This document shows, one piece after another, positions 44,316 to 53,196 of a stretch of DNA of 64,000 nucleotides. The translations under genes were made by a program, and so were the position numbers. Location of the stretch: the NCBI RefSeq assembly GCF_000829435.1, contig NZ_JXRP01000016.1, positions 16,538-80,537 of the forward strand, given 5' to 3'. The first letter of the stretch is position 1. Every line of letters starts with the position of its first letter. Origin of the DNA: Jeotgalibacillus soli. Lineage in GTDB: Bacteria; Bacillota; Bacilli; Bacillales; Jeotgalibacillaceae. The notes under the pieces were generated by a model that worked only from the letters and a program-made list of their open reading frames with translations, was not told the DNA's origin and ran no database searches.

Positions 44316-44537
44316 GGGAAGACCTCCAATTTCTTTACTATCAGCGTTTATTCCGGAAAATTATTTCCCTAAAGTAGAGTATCAGATGAACAGGTAGTGG
44401 GTCTAGAGCAACGTTGTAACCTTATGCCATGCTTATTGTAAAGGTAAAAATAAGTTGAGCATAGGCAAATGAAATCTGAAAAATCGGGAAATAATAGGCT
44501 GATTTTTGTCAGTATGATCAAGAATAAATCAGCTCAT

Positions 44538-44584
44538 ACAAAAAGAGATACAAAAAGAGAAGATTCTCATTTCTGTATCTCTTA
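44538..44584 (-). terminator. terminator of the alpha-glucosidase gene
   Basis: AAGAGATACA pairs with TGTATCTCTT, with further pairing in between, followed by TTTTTG on the minus strand. Confidence 0.85.
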
Positions 44585-44592
44585 TAAATTGA

Positions 44593-46284
44593 TTATTTTT
44601 TAGACTTCAGCTTATAGACACGTGCTTCGTACGGTCGTAAAACAATCGTATCAGTTGGGCCGTGATCATCCACCGGCAAGTTATGAAGGATTAAATCTTC
44701 ACTCGAAAAAGTGATGCCATCTTCGTCGATAAGGGCGTCCTTTATTGATAAATTAGTAATGATTACCACTTGTTCTTCGTCAAGTGTACGGGTGTAGGCG
44801 TAGATTTGGTGGTGATCAGGCAAAAGTAAATCATATATTCCATACGTGAAAATATTTTCATTCTTTTTCAGGCGGATCATTTTTTTGTAAAAGGATAATA
44901 TTGACTGTTCATCTTGTTCCTGAGCTTTGACATTGATCGTTTTATAATTAGGATTTACCTTCATCCATGGTGCTGCATTTGAAAATCCTGCATTTTTATC
45001 AGAAGACCATTGCATTGGCGTGCGACTGTTATCTCTTGAAGAAGCCCATAACATACGCATAATATCGTTATGAGGGACACCTTCTTCTGTGCGTATACGA
45101 TACAGGTTCTTCGCTGAGACATCATCATAATCATCAATGGAGTCAAATTGCACATTGGTCATTCCAATTTCCTGGCCTTGGTAAATGAAAGGTGTTCCTT
45201 GCATGAGGAAATACATTGCAGCCATAGAGGTTGCACTTTCATACCAATATTGATCATCATTCCCCCAAGTAGAAACAACGCGAGGCTTATCATGATTTTC
45301 AATGAATAGAGCATTCCAGCCTTTGTTTTCTAGCCCTTTTTGCCAGGTGCTTAGCACATTTTTCAATTCAACAATATCTAGATTAAGGTTTGTTTCTGCA
45401 TCCCAGAGCCCAAGATGTTCAAATTGGAATATCATATCCATTTTCCCATGCTCTTCACCGACCCAGAGGTCCGCCTCATTAACGGTTACTCCATTAGCTT
45501 CACCAACGGTCATTACATCGTATTTAGCATAGGTGCTGTTCTTAAATTCCTCTAATAACTCATGAATCCCTTCTTGATTCATATGCATATCGAAGGAGGA
45601 AACATATTTTTTCTTTTTCGGATTTGGCATGTCTGGAAACCCAGCTCTTTTTTTAATATGGCTGACGGCATCAATACGGAAGCCATCAATTCCTTTTCCA
45701 AGCCACCAGTTGACCATATCGTATATGGCTTGACGTGCTTCAGGATTTTCCCAATTTACATCAGGCTGCTTTGTTGAAAAAACGTGCAAGTAATATTGAT
45801 CCGTTTTTTTATCGTATTCCCATGCAGAACCGCCAAAAATACTTTCCCAATTGTTTGGTTCAGCCATTGTTTTTCCTTTTTTATTTTTTTTCCCGTCTCT
45901 CCAAATATACCAATCACGTTTTGGATTGTCTTTTGATGAGCGAGACTCGACGAACCATTTATGTTCATCGCTGGTATGGTTAGGAACGAAGTCCAGGATG
46001 AGCTTCATTTCACGTTTATGTACTTCTGAAAGAAGGTGATCAAAATCTTCCATCGTACCAAAATCTCCCATTATTGCTTGATAATCAGAGATATCGTACC
46101 CATTATCATCGTTAGGAGATTGATACATTGGACAAATCCAAATTATATCGATTCCAAGATCTTTAACATAGTCCAGTCTTTGAATGATGCCCTGTAAATC
46201 ACCGATTCCATCTCCGTTAGAATCTTGAAAACTACGAGGGTAGATTTGATACCCAACAGCTTCTTTCCACCAATTTTTTTTCAT
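44593..46284 (-). CDS. GH13 alpha-glucosidase (oligo-1,6-glucosidase type)
   Basis: Cytoplasmic glycoside hydrolase family 13 enzyme (563 aa) that hydrolyses isomaltose- or sucrose-type oligosaccharides. Conserved regions in order: DFVPNHTSDEH, the nucleophile Asp in GFRIDAVSHI (about residue 200), the acid/base Glu in VGEANG (about 256) and the stabiliser Asp in IENHDKPR (about 329). GGAGGTG lies just before ATG 46284. A LacI-family type palindrome or cre site overlaps the promoter region, so expression is probably under CcpA or a maltose regulator. Confidence 0.93.
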   Translation of the reverse strand: MKKNWWKEAVGYQIYPRSFQDSNGDGIGDLQGIIQRLDYVKDLGIDIIWICPMYQSPNDDNGYDISDYQAIMGDFGTMEDFDHLLSEVHKREMKLILDFVPNHTSDEHKWFVESRSSKDNPKRDWYIWRDGKKNKKGKTMAEPNNWESIFGGSAWEYDKKTDQYYLHVFSTKQPDVNWENPEARQAIYDMVNWWLGKGIDGFRIDAVSHIKKRAGFPDMPNPKKKKYVSSFDMHMNQEGIHELLEEFKNSTYAKYDVMTVGEANGVTVNEADLWVGEEHGKMDMIFQFEHLGLWDAETNLNLDIVELKNVLSTWQKGLENKGWNALFIENHDKPRVVSTWGNDDQYWYESATSMAAMYFLMQGTPFIYQGQEIGMTNVQFDSIDDYDDVSAKNLYRIRTEEGVPHNDIMRMLWASSRDNSRTPMQWSSDKNAGFSNAAPWMKVNPNYKTINVKAQEQDEQSILSFYKKMIRLKKNENIFTYGIYDLLLPDHHQIYAYTRTLDEEQVVIITNLSIKDALIDEDGITFSSEDLILHNLPVDDHGPTDTIVLRPYEARVYKLKSKK

Positions 46285-46305
46285 GGTGCACCTCCATCTA
46301 AACAT

Positions 46306-46325
46306 AAGTGCAATCGTTTGCACTT
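46306..46325. promoter_or_regulatory. LacI-family operator / cre site
   Basis: AAGTGCAATCGTTTGCACTT has 8 of 9 arm positions complementary around a central CG. The core TGCAATCGTTTGCA fits the CcpA consensus. It lies 22 bp upstream of the alpha-glucosidase start. Confidence 0.65.
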
Positions 46326-46460
46326 TTGGATAAAAAATTATCGGATGAAATCATCCGTTTATAAAAAGCTATAAATCCTGTATGCCAAAATATTTATAGT
46401 TATTATATTACCGCTTACATAAATATTAATCAACGACTTTTTTATATGAAAGATTAAAAT

Positions 46461-46490
46461 AAGAGCCGGCTTCTCATTAGGAAACCAGCA
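46461..46490 (-). terminator. weak terminator after the CNNM/CorC gene
   Basis: GCTGGTTTCC pairs imperfectly with GAAGCCGGC and is followed by TCTTATTTT on the minus strand. Confidence 0.45.
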
Positions 46491-46539
46491 ATGAAAAATA
46501 AAGAAGAAATAATTTACAGTCTGCAGCTCAATTCTGAAA

Positions 46540-47886
46540 CTACTGAGCTTTTTTAAGCTGAGTAGTCATTTCTTCACGCTCTTCCTCCGATATTTTTTTG
46601 ACTTCAAGATAGAGGCTATGGAGCCCCTTTAAGTCATATATCTTAAAAACATGACCCTGCTCATAGATCTCATCACTGTTCTTAGACGCAAAATGACGTG
46701 CTCTGAACCATCCGCCAATGGTATCAACATCATTTTCATTAATATCAATTGCTAACAGATTGTTCACATTTTGAACAAGGACCTTTGAATCGAGAATATA
46801 ATGATTGTCATTTATTTTCCTCACCTCTGGCACTTCATCCGCATCGAACTCATCCTGAACATCTCCAATAATTTCTTCAATGATATCTTCCATTGTCACA
46901 AGACCTGATGTTCCTCCGTATTCATCTAGTAAAATGCCAATATGCATACGATTTTTTTGGAATTTCAGTAGTAATTTATTCACGGGAATATTTTCAATTA
47001 CTTGAATAACTGGGTGAGTATAATCTGTCACCAATCGATTTCCATTAGCCGGGTTTTCGATATAGGACGCCATCAATTCTTTCATATTAATCATCCCAAT
47101 GACATGGTCTTTGTTACCGTCTTCAAGTACAGGGTACCGTGTATATTGCTCTTCTCCCACGAGTTTAAATACTTCTCGCAAAGTGAGGCCGCTGTTTACA
47201 AAAATAATTTCTGTCCGTGGTACCATGATTTCCTTTGCTACTCGTTCATCAAAATCGAAAATTTTGTTTACGTATCGATACTCAGATGGATTGATCTCCC
47301 CGCTTTTAAAGCTTTCAGATAAAATCATTCGAAGATCTTCTTCCGAATGAGCAAGATCATCATGCATTGAAGCTGGTTTTAACCCGAAAAACCTGGTCAT
47401 TAAGTGGGCGGATCCTTTTAGCAGCCAAATAATTGGATACAATAGGCGGCTAAACAAAATGAGTGTTTTTGCCAATGACAGAATTACAGGTTCTGCTTTT
47501 TGTATGGCTAAAATCTTTGGAGAAAGCTCTCCAGCGACTGCATGAAGGAATGCAATAAATGAAAAAGCAATAATTAAAGAAGTCAATTGGGTAAGAGATG
47601 ACTGTATCCCCCATTGAACCAAAAGCGGCTCAATTAAGTCGGCAAAGAGGGGAGCCCCTAATAAGCCCAGACTAAGTGCGGTAGTGGTCACTCCGAGTTG
47701 ACAAGCAGACAAATACTTATCGATATTCTTTTTGATTTCTTTGGCTGCGGGTGCTTGTTTATTTCCTTCGGCAATTAGCTGTTCTAAACGTGAAGTCTTA
47801 ATGGTAACGATGGCAAATTCGGAAGCAGCAAAAAATGCAGTCAGTCCAATGAGGACAGTGACCATAACTAAATTGACTATTGCCAA
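46540..47886 (-). CDS. CNNM/CorC-family protein (hemolysin TlyC-like)
   Basis: 448-aa membrane protein with the CNNM (DUF21) domain (four hydrophobic segments, ASEFAIVTIKTSRLEQL near the N terminus), two CBS domains (MVPRTEIIF..., LLDEYGGTSGLVTMEDIIEEIIGD) and a C-terminal CorC_HlyC domain. The family is linked to magnesium or cobalt efflux. The start is a TTG with a weak ribosome-binding site; the true start is uncertain. A structured-looking leader lies just upstream. Confidence 0.87.
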   Translation of the reverse strand: MAIVNLVMVTVLIGLTAFFAASEFAIVTIKTSRLEQLIAEGNKQAPAAKEIKKNIDKYLSACQLGVTTTALSLGLLGAPLFADLIEPLLVQWGIQSSLTQLTSLIIAFSFIAFLHAVAGELSPKILAIQKAEPVILSLAKTLILFSRLLYPIIWLLKGSAHLMTRFFGLKPASMHDDLAHSEEDLRMILSESFKSGEINPSEYRYVNKIFDFDERVAKEIMVPRTEIIFVNSGLTLREVFKLVGEEQYTRYPVLEDGNKDHVIGMINMKELMASYIENPANGNRLVTDYTHPVIQVIENIPVNKLLLKFQKNRMHIGILLDEYGGTSGLVTMEDIIEEIIGDVQDEFDADEVPEVRKINDNHYILDSKVLVQNVNNLLAIDINENDVDTIGGWFRARHFASKNSDEIYEQGHVFKIYDLKGLHSLYLEVKKISEEEREEMTTQLKKAQ

Positions 47887-47908
47887 TAAGCTGAGACAAC
47901 CCCGAAGA

Positions 47909-48006
47909 GAGGTGTTTAGATCTACAGTAGACCATATATGATTTGATCATTGAATGGTCACGCTGTTTGTTACATTCTCCGTCAAGGGGGATGCCTCTTA
48001 CACCTC
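47909..48006 (-). ncRNA. candidate structured 5' leader of the CNNM/CorC gene
   Basis: On the minus strand, GAGGTGT (48006-48000) can pair with ACACCTC (47915-47909), enclosing about 84 bases that contain smaller hairpins (GACCAT/ATGGTC and TCTAC/GTAGA). It ends 23 bases before the start codon. It does not match the M-box landmarks I know. Confidence 0.3.
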
Positions 48007-48494
48007 CTGTTTAGTTGAAATGAACAATCTAAAATGTGCTAACCCCAAAATGTTTATTCCTGCAGGGGACGTGCTTCTTGATTGACGAATCCACAACTGG
48101 AACTGTTTTATTGTTCATTTGTTTTTTAAACTTCAGAAGGAAAGACCATTTCTAATGATCTAACCATTACTTCATTCTACCCGTTTAACCATCAAAAAAT
48201 GACTAGTAATCGTTTGGCGAGCTTCGAGATTGAAATTTGAGTCAATCAACCAATGATTATTGTAATGTTTTCTTGCCCGCCCAATCAAACATACCCCCAA
48301 CAAAAAAATATTGAAGCAATTATAACATAATATTTAGAAAATTTAAATATTAATAAGTAAGTGAGGACTTTGAGAGGATGGATGGAATATTGACGTTGAT
48401 GATCGTTGTTGAAATTCAGGGGTGTTTTATCGAAGCTTAATCGTATTCTTTGAAAGCTGGTAAGGAAATTGTTCGCTTTTTAAGTTTATTATAG
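48007..48494. other. 488-bp region without a recognised gene
   Basis: AT-rich with stops in every frame. Apart from the leader to its left and the terminator to its right, I see no motif. Confidence 0.5.
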
Positions 48495-48529
48495 AAAAGG
48501 CTGCCGCTAATTTTCCGGCAGCCTTTCTT
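48495..48529 (-). terminator. terminator of the aldo-keto reductase gene
   Basis: AAAGGCTGCCG pairs with CGGCAGCCTTT. Flanking A/T tracts allow either direction. Confidence 0.87.
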
Positions 48530-48530
48530 T

Positions 48531-49433
48531 TTAAGGTACGTCATGTCCGAGAGAAGCTTGGTATATCTGAAACCACTGGTGCTGATCCATGTTAAGATGG
48601 AGGGCGGAAATGGCAGATTGAATACGCTCCATATTCCCTGATCCTACGATCGGCATGATGGATGCAGGATGCACGAGTAACCATGTATAAAGAACCTCAT
48701 CTATGGATTTTGCTCCGATTTCTTGTCCGACATCTTCCAGTGCTTTACGTAATCGAACCGCTTTATCTGATACACTGTTAAATAATTTACCACCAGCTAA
48801 AGGTGACCAGGCCATTGGTGGTGCCTGTACCTCCTGGCTTAAATTTAATGTACCATCTTCAATGTTTTCCAGCTGATAAGCAGAGAGTTCTATTTGATTT
48901 GTGACTAATGGCTGAGAGACATAAGCATCCAGCATTCTGTACTGGTGCTGCTTAAAGTTTGAAACGCCAAAATGGCGGACTTTTCCATCATTGAATAATT
49001 CATCAAAGGCTTCACTGACTTCTTCAGGATTCATAAATGGATCAGGCCTGTGGATGAGCAATAGATCGATGTAATCCGTATGAAGATTTTCCAATGAGCG
49101 GTTAACAGAGTGGATAATATGTTCTTTACTTGTGTTGTAATGGTGACTGCGGTTTGCCGGCCGATTATCTGATGTCAGCACGATCCCGCATTTTGTTACG
49201 ATTTCCATTTTATCACGAAGGGAAGGCTTTAATGATAATGCTTCACCAAATAATTCTTCACAAACATAGCTGCCGTATATGTCAGCATGATCAAAAGTTG
49301 TGATGCCCTGCTCCATGACTTCTTCAATAAATGACAGTCTTTGTTCCTTTGATAATGACCATTCTGATAAGCGCATCATTCCATGAATGATGCGAGAAAA
49401 TGTTAGTTCCTCAGCTAAAGCTATTCTTTCCAA
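48531..49433 (-). CDS. aldo/keto reductase, YdhF-like
   Basis: 300-aa oxidoreductase of the aldo-keto reductase superfamily. The catalytic residues are placed as expected: TFDHADIYGSY (Asp and Tyr), VTKCG (Lys) and LLLIHRPDP (His). The C-terminal cofactor segment is IMPIVGSGNMERI. The start is TTG with GGAGGG 6 bases upstream. Physiological substrate unknown. Confidence 0.9.
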   Translation of the reverse strand: MERIALAEELTFSRIIHGMMRLSEWSLSKEQRLSFIEEVMEQGITTFDHADIYGSYVCEELFGEALSLKPSLRDKMEIVTKCGIVLTSDNRPANRSHHYNTSKEHIIHSVNRSLENLHTDYIDLLLIHRPDPFMNPEEVSEAFDELFNDGKVRHFGVSNFKQHQYRMLDAYVSQPLVTNQIELSAYQLENIEDGTLNLSQEVQAPPMAWSPLAGGKLFNSVSDKAVRLRKALEDVGQEIGAKSIDEVLYTWLLVHPASIMPIVGSGNMERIQSAISALHLNMDQHQWFQIYQASLGHDVP

Positions 49434-49454
49434 AAGAATCCCTCCATTATGTAA

Positions 49455-49760
49455 TTAATCTGTCCTCTGTGAGTATGAAAAGACAGAGAAGACTAATCCT
49501 AAAGCAACAATCGATCGAATTGTACTGTTTTCAGCTACTACTCCCAGGAGGAATAGCACTAATATAAGAAGATAAGCCCGCTCTTTTATTGATTGCGCCC
49601 GCATGTGCAGCAGTTCATATGTCAGTCCCAGCAAAAATAACAAAGGGAGTGCAAAAAGAATCCCTTGTGCTATAAACGGTTCGGCTACCATAAAAGGAAT
49701 AAGCAAAAACACAATTAATCCCTTTTTCCATCCTTGTCCCCATTTGGTTTGAATTGTCAT
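49455..49760 (-). CDS. small membrane protein
   Basis: About 101 residues with three hydrophobic segments (near residues 14-30, 32-50 and 61-95) and a short polar C terminus. It starts at ATG 49760 or the adjacent GTG 49763, with GGAAGCTGG upstream. It lies 21 bases before the aldo-keto reductase gene on the same strand, so the two may be co-transcribed. No family is recognised. Confidence 0.65.
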   Translation of the reverse strand: MTIQTKWGQGWKKGLIVFLLIPFMVAEPFIAQGILFALPLLFLLGLTYELLHMRAQSIKERAYLLILVLFLLGVVAENSTIRSIVALGLVFSVFSYSQRTD

Positions 49761-49897
49761 CACCAGCTTCCGTCCATAACATCACTCGCAGAATGACTCA
49801 TCTTCCCCTAACAAATCCAGTGAAGGTGCCCCCCTTTTATAACACATGGTTTTATTATACTGAAATGAAACAACATCTGCATAAAAAATATAGAAAT

Positions 49898-49950
49898 CGA
49901 TCCTTTCGTTCGCTAAAGGGGTCAGACCCCTTTAGCGAACGAAAGGATCG
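49898..49950. repeat. 53-bp perfect palindrome, REP-like
   Basis: It lies in the 579-bp gene-free region 49764-50342. Two 26-base arms (CGATCCTTTCGTTCGC... and complement) flank a single A; the centre is GGGGTCAGACCCC. No other feature is seen in the region. Confidence 0.75.
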
Positions 49951-50342
49951 TAGTTTTATTTGTTTATTCCAAATTATTGGGAGGGAATGGCGTTATTTGC
50001 GATTTTTTTGCATGAAGAAAATGAAATTATTAGTTTTATGATTTGTTTGATAGAACAGTGAGTAGCTTAAGTAAATAGATGGATTGTACAATCTCCTGAT
50101 GAACATGCTATTGTTATATAACGTGAATTTTGCCTATTTATTTGTTCACTGTCATTTAAGTTGAACAATTGGGAAGTTGACTTTGCTGTTTGATGCAGTT
50201 ATAAATATTTAAACAGCAATTGAATTAAGCAGATTGTTTGTTGGAATTTTCCATTTAATTTTTAGTGGAAATGATGGGGACAAACTACCGGGAAATTTCA
50301 CAATACTCACAATGTTATAGCTTATAGGAGGCAGATGTATGA

Positions 50343-50942
50343 GTGTCTATTATTGATATTTCAATGCGACTATCAAGCACAACGGCATGTTGGCCTGGCG
50401 ATACGCCTTTTGACTATGAAGCATCACTCATTAAAAGTGAAAGTGGAGTTGTTCATGTAGGGAAAATCGAAATAAGTACCTATTTAGACGCCCCTTTTCA
50501 TTTTGTAGAACAGGTAGAAAAGGTACATGAGATGCCACTTGATTGTTGTATAAGCAAGGCGGTTGTAATCAATTGTACAGCCAAGGATGAAATAGGAGAA
50601 GAAGATGTCATTCCTCATTTAAACCAAGAGGATATTACGAGTGTTTTATTAAAGATATGTCATTGGGATCATTGTCAACCAATTCCGTCATCTATTCCGC
50701 TTATCCGAAACACCTTGCCTCTTCGCTTAGCCGAATTTGGTATTTCACTTATTGGTGTTGGCCTTCCTTCAGTGGATGCAATTGATAGTATAAATTTACC
50801 GATTCAGCGCGCTCTTTACAAGAATGGGATTTGGATACTTGAGGGGATCGTGCTGGACCATGTAAATTTGGGTATATATAACTCATTATCCTTCCGTAGT
50901 TGGTTGACGGAGCAGATGGAAATCCTGTACGAGCTGTCCTAA
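50343..50942 (+). CDS. cyclase-family protein (kynurenine formamidase-like), altered metal site
   Basis: 199-aa protein of the metal-dependent cyclase/KynB family: ISMRLSSTTACWPGDTP near the N terminus and VGLPSVDAID in the C-terminal half. The usual metal motif HxGTHxDAPxH reads KIEISTYLDAPFHF here: the last Asp and His remain, but the His of GTH is replaced by Tyr. The start is GTG 50343 with AGGAGG about 9 bases upstream; ATG 50339 is in another frame and stops after 5 codons. May be catalytically changed. Confidence 0.8.
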   Translation: MSIIDISMRLSSTTACWPGDTPFDYEASLIKSESGVVHVGKIEISTYLDAPFHFVEQVEKVHEMPLDCCISKAVVINCTAKDEIGEEDVIPHLNQEDITSVLLKICHWDHCQPIPSSIPLIRNTLPLRLAEFGISLIGVGLPSVDAIDSINLPIQRALYKNGIWILEGIVLDHVNLGIYNSLSFRSWLTEQMEILYELS

Positions 50943-50956
50943 AAGAAATTTAGAAC

Positions 50957-50993
50957 AAAAAAGCCCCATGGATACATGATGATCCCATTGGAG
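50957..50993 (-). terminator. terminator of the ArsC-like gene
   Basis: Minus strand: AGCTCCAATGGGAT pairs imperfectly with ATCCATGGGGCT and six T follow. Confidence 0.65.
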
Positions 50994-51425
50994 CTAATGA
51001 CAAAAATTCAGTTTTCGTTCAAGCTCACGAATACGTATAGCAATGTCCTCGCAGATTTCCTGGAAAAGCACCCATTTCTCAATTGGATTCTCTGATCTTT
51101 TTTCGGGGTTCCGAATGTGCCAGCTTAACAATTTGTGAGTTTGATGAGCAGGTAATTTGTATAAATCATCGTTTTCAAAATCTTGAATAACCACAATGAT
51201 ATCAGCACGATCCAATTCTTCGTTGTTTAAAACATGAGGGCTGATTGTCGAAAGGTCGATCGAGATTTCTTTCATGGCTTCTATACCAAAAGGACTTGAT
51301 TTAGCACTTAACCAACCAGCGCTCCGAAAAGTAGTATGATCGTTTTTTAAGCGGGATGCCCACCCTTCAGCGATAAGGCTACGTTCGTGATTGGATGAAA
51401 GAAAATAAACAGTTTGATTAGCCAT
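50994..51425 (-). CDS. ArsC/LMW phosphatase-like protein lacking the catalytic Cys
   Basis: 143-aa protein with the fold pattern of thioredoxin-coupled arsenate reductase or low-molecular-weight tyrosine phosphatase: VYFLSSNHERSLIAEGWA aligns with the P-loop VYFLCTGNSCRSQMAEGW, and AGWLSAKSSPFGIEAMKEISIDLS follows as in ArsC. The nucleophilic Cys and the second P-loop Cys are both replaced (Ser and Glu), and no Cys pair exists in the redox helix. Probably not an arsenate reductase; could be a regulatory or binding relative. Confidence 0.75.
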   Translation of the reverse strand: MANQTVYFLSSNHERSLIAEGWASRLKNDHTTFRSAGWLSAKSSPFGIEAMKEISIDLSTISPHVLNNEELDRADIIVVIQDFENDDLYKLPAHQTHKLLSWHIRNPEKRSENPIEKWVLFQEICEDIAIRIRELERKLNFCH

Positions 51426-51623
51426 AATCGCAAATCCTTTCTCTATACTAAGGTGTTTTGATCGTTCAAACTACTATACCCGTTTTCTTTTACAATTATT
51501 CCTATGCAAATATGTCTGGTTAGTCAAAAAGAGTTATAAAAAGCTTTAAATTGGGTAAAGTAGATCAATGCAATTATTTTAAACCTATAAAAATTCATAT
51601 GTCATTGTATTTGGAGGAAAAAA

Positions 51624-52868
51624 ATGAAGTTAAATTTAACCGCAAAGATTTTAATAGCACTGGTAATCGGGATTATTGTCGGTTTATCCCTTAATATATT
51701 TGCACCAAATTTATTTGCACCACTGGATGTATACTTATTTACACCGCTTGGACAAATCTTTCTTAATTTAATTACGATGATCGTAGTACCGATCGTATTT
51801 TTCTCAATTGTATTGGGAGTAGCAGGACTAGGCGACCCAAAAATGCTTGGTAGAATGGGTGTTAAAACGGTTGGAGCATTTTTGATCACAACGGCTATTG
51901 CCATTGTTATCGGATTAGCTCTGGCTATCGTTATACAACCAGGAGCAGGGTCACCGTTTTCTGAAGATGAATTAGCTGCTTCTGAGTTTGATGCATCTGA
52001 GGCACCTTCTGTAAGTGAAACGCTTTTAAACATTATTCCAACGAACCCTGTAGCTGCAATGGCTGAGGGGAATATGCTTCAAATTATCGCATTTGCTATT
52101 TTCATTGGTATTGCGTTAACTGCGCTTGGAGAGAAAACAAAAGGTGTTCTTAGTCTATTTGAGCAGGGTAATGACATCATGATGTTTCTGGTTGGAATTA
52201 TCATGAAATTTGCTCCATTAGGTACGTTTGGACTTATAGCTTCTGCTCTAGGAAAAGCAGGATTTGAATCGCTGCGAAATATATTGTTGTATGCAGTTGT
52301 TGTATTAATTGCGTTGATTATCCATGGAATAGTAACATATGGTACCATTGTAGCTGTTTTTGCCAAGAAAAACCCTTTCTGGTTCTTTAAAAATTTCTTC
52401 CCGGCGATGGCAGTTGCATTTAGTACATCAAGCAGTAACGCTACGCTTCCAGTTTCAATGGAAACCGCTCAAAAGAGGTTAAATGTACCGAAACCGATCA
52501 GCTCATTTGTTCAGCCTCTTGGCGCGACCATTAATATGGATGGAACGGCTATTATGCAAGGTGTTGCCACGATTTTTATTGCCCAGGTCTATAACATCGA
52601 CTTGAGCTTTACCGCATTATTAACAGTTGTGCTAACTGCGGTGCTTGCAAGTGTAGGTACTGCAGGTGTTCCAGGAGTAGGCTTAATCATGCTGGCCCTT
52701 GTATTAACCTCGGTTGGTCTGCCGGTGGAAGGAATCGGTTTAATTATAGGGATTGACCGTATTCTTGATATGTCTCGAACAGCCATTAACATTACTGGTG
52801 ATGCCGCAGTTGCTTTATACGTGGCCGAAACAGAAAAAGATAATGTGAGTATTGAACAAAAAGCTTAA
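51624..52868 (+). CDS. dicarboxylate/amino acid:cation symporter (GltP/GltT type)
   Basis: DAACS-family sodium or proton:glutamate/aspartate symporter (414 aa). The hairpin motif FSTSSSNATLPVSME, the sodium-site motif INMDGTAIMQGV and VGTAGVPGVGLIML are all present, with DRILDMSRTAINITGD near the C terminus. GGAGG precedes the ATG. It is followed by tatA in the same direction but with its own spacing. Confidence 0.93.
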   Translation: MKLNLTAKILIALVIGIIVGLSLNIFAPNLFAPLDVYLFTPLGQIFLNLITMIVVPIVFFSIVLGVAGLGDPKMLGRMGVKTVGAFLITTAIAIVIGLALAIVIQPGAGSPFSEDELAASEFDASEAPSVSETLLNIIPTNPVAAMAEGNMLQIIAFAIFIGIALTALGEKTKGVLSLFEQGNDIMMFLVGIIMKFAPLGTFGLIASALGKAGFESLRNILLYAVVVLIALIIHGIVTYGTIVAVFAKKNPFWFFKNFFPAMAVAFSTSSSNATLPVSMETAQKRLNVPKPISSFVQPLGATINMDGTAIMQGVATIFIAQVYNIDLSFTALLTVVLTAVLASVGTAGVPGVGLIMLALVLTSVGLPVEGIGLIIGIDRILDMSRTAINITGDAAVALYVAETEKDNVSIEQKA

Positions 52869-52961
52869 TTCAAACGTTCACCATATTTACACGTTCATCC
52901 TACTTTTTTCAAAATAAAAGCATTATACTATTCTCATCCAGTTATGAAGGAGTTGGGCATT

Positions 52962-53147
52962 TTGAATCTTGGATTTGGTGAGATTTTAATCATTTTAGTT
53001 GTCGCCCTGCTCGTGTTTGGACCGAAGAAATTGCCGCAGCTAGGCCGGGCAGCAGGACAGACCCTGCATGAGTTTAAAAAAGGGATGAAAAACGTTATGA
53101 ATGACGAAGAAGATGACGATCCTAATAAGAAAAAGCCTGTACAGTAA
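52962..53147 (+). CDS. tatA: twin-arginine translocase subunit TatA
   Basis: 61-residue TatA/E family protein: a single N-terminal helix (FGEILIILVVALLVFGP), the hinge GPKKLPQLGRAAGQTLHEFKKG and an acidic tail. It forms the protein-conducting part of the Tat pathway with TatC, which is not in this window. The start is TTG 52962 with AAGGAG 8 bases upstream. A terminator follows. Confidence 0.92.
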   Translation: MNLGFGEILIILVVALLVFGPKKLPQLGRAAGQTLHEFKKGMKNVMNDEEDDDPNKKKPVQ

Positions 53148-53152
53148 CGCTG

Positions 53153-53187
53153 AAAAGCCTCGCCATTAGGAATGGCGGGGCTTTATT
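53153..53187. terminator. terminator between tatA and photolyase genes
   Basis: AAAGCCTCGCCATT pairs with AATGGCGGGGCTTT (one wobble), followed by T-rich sequence. Confidence 0.85.
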
Positions 53188-53196
53188 ATATTTTCA

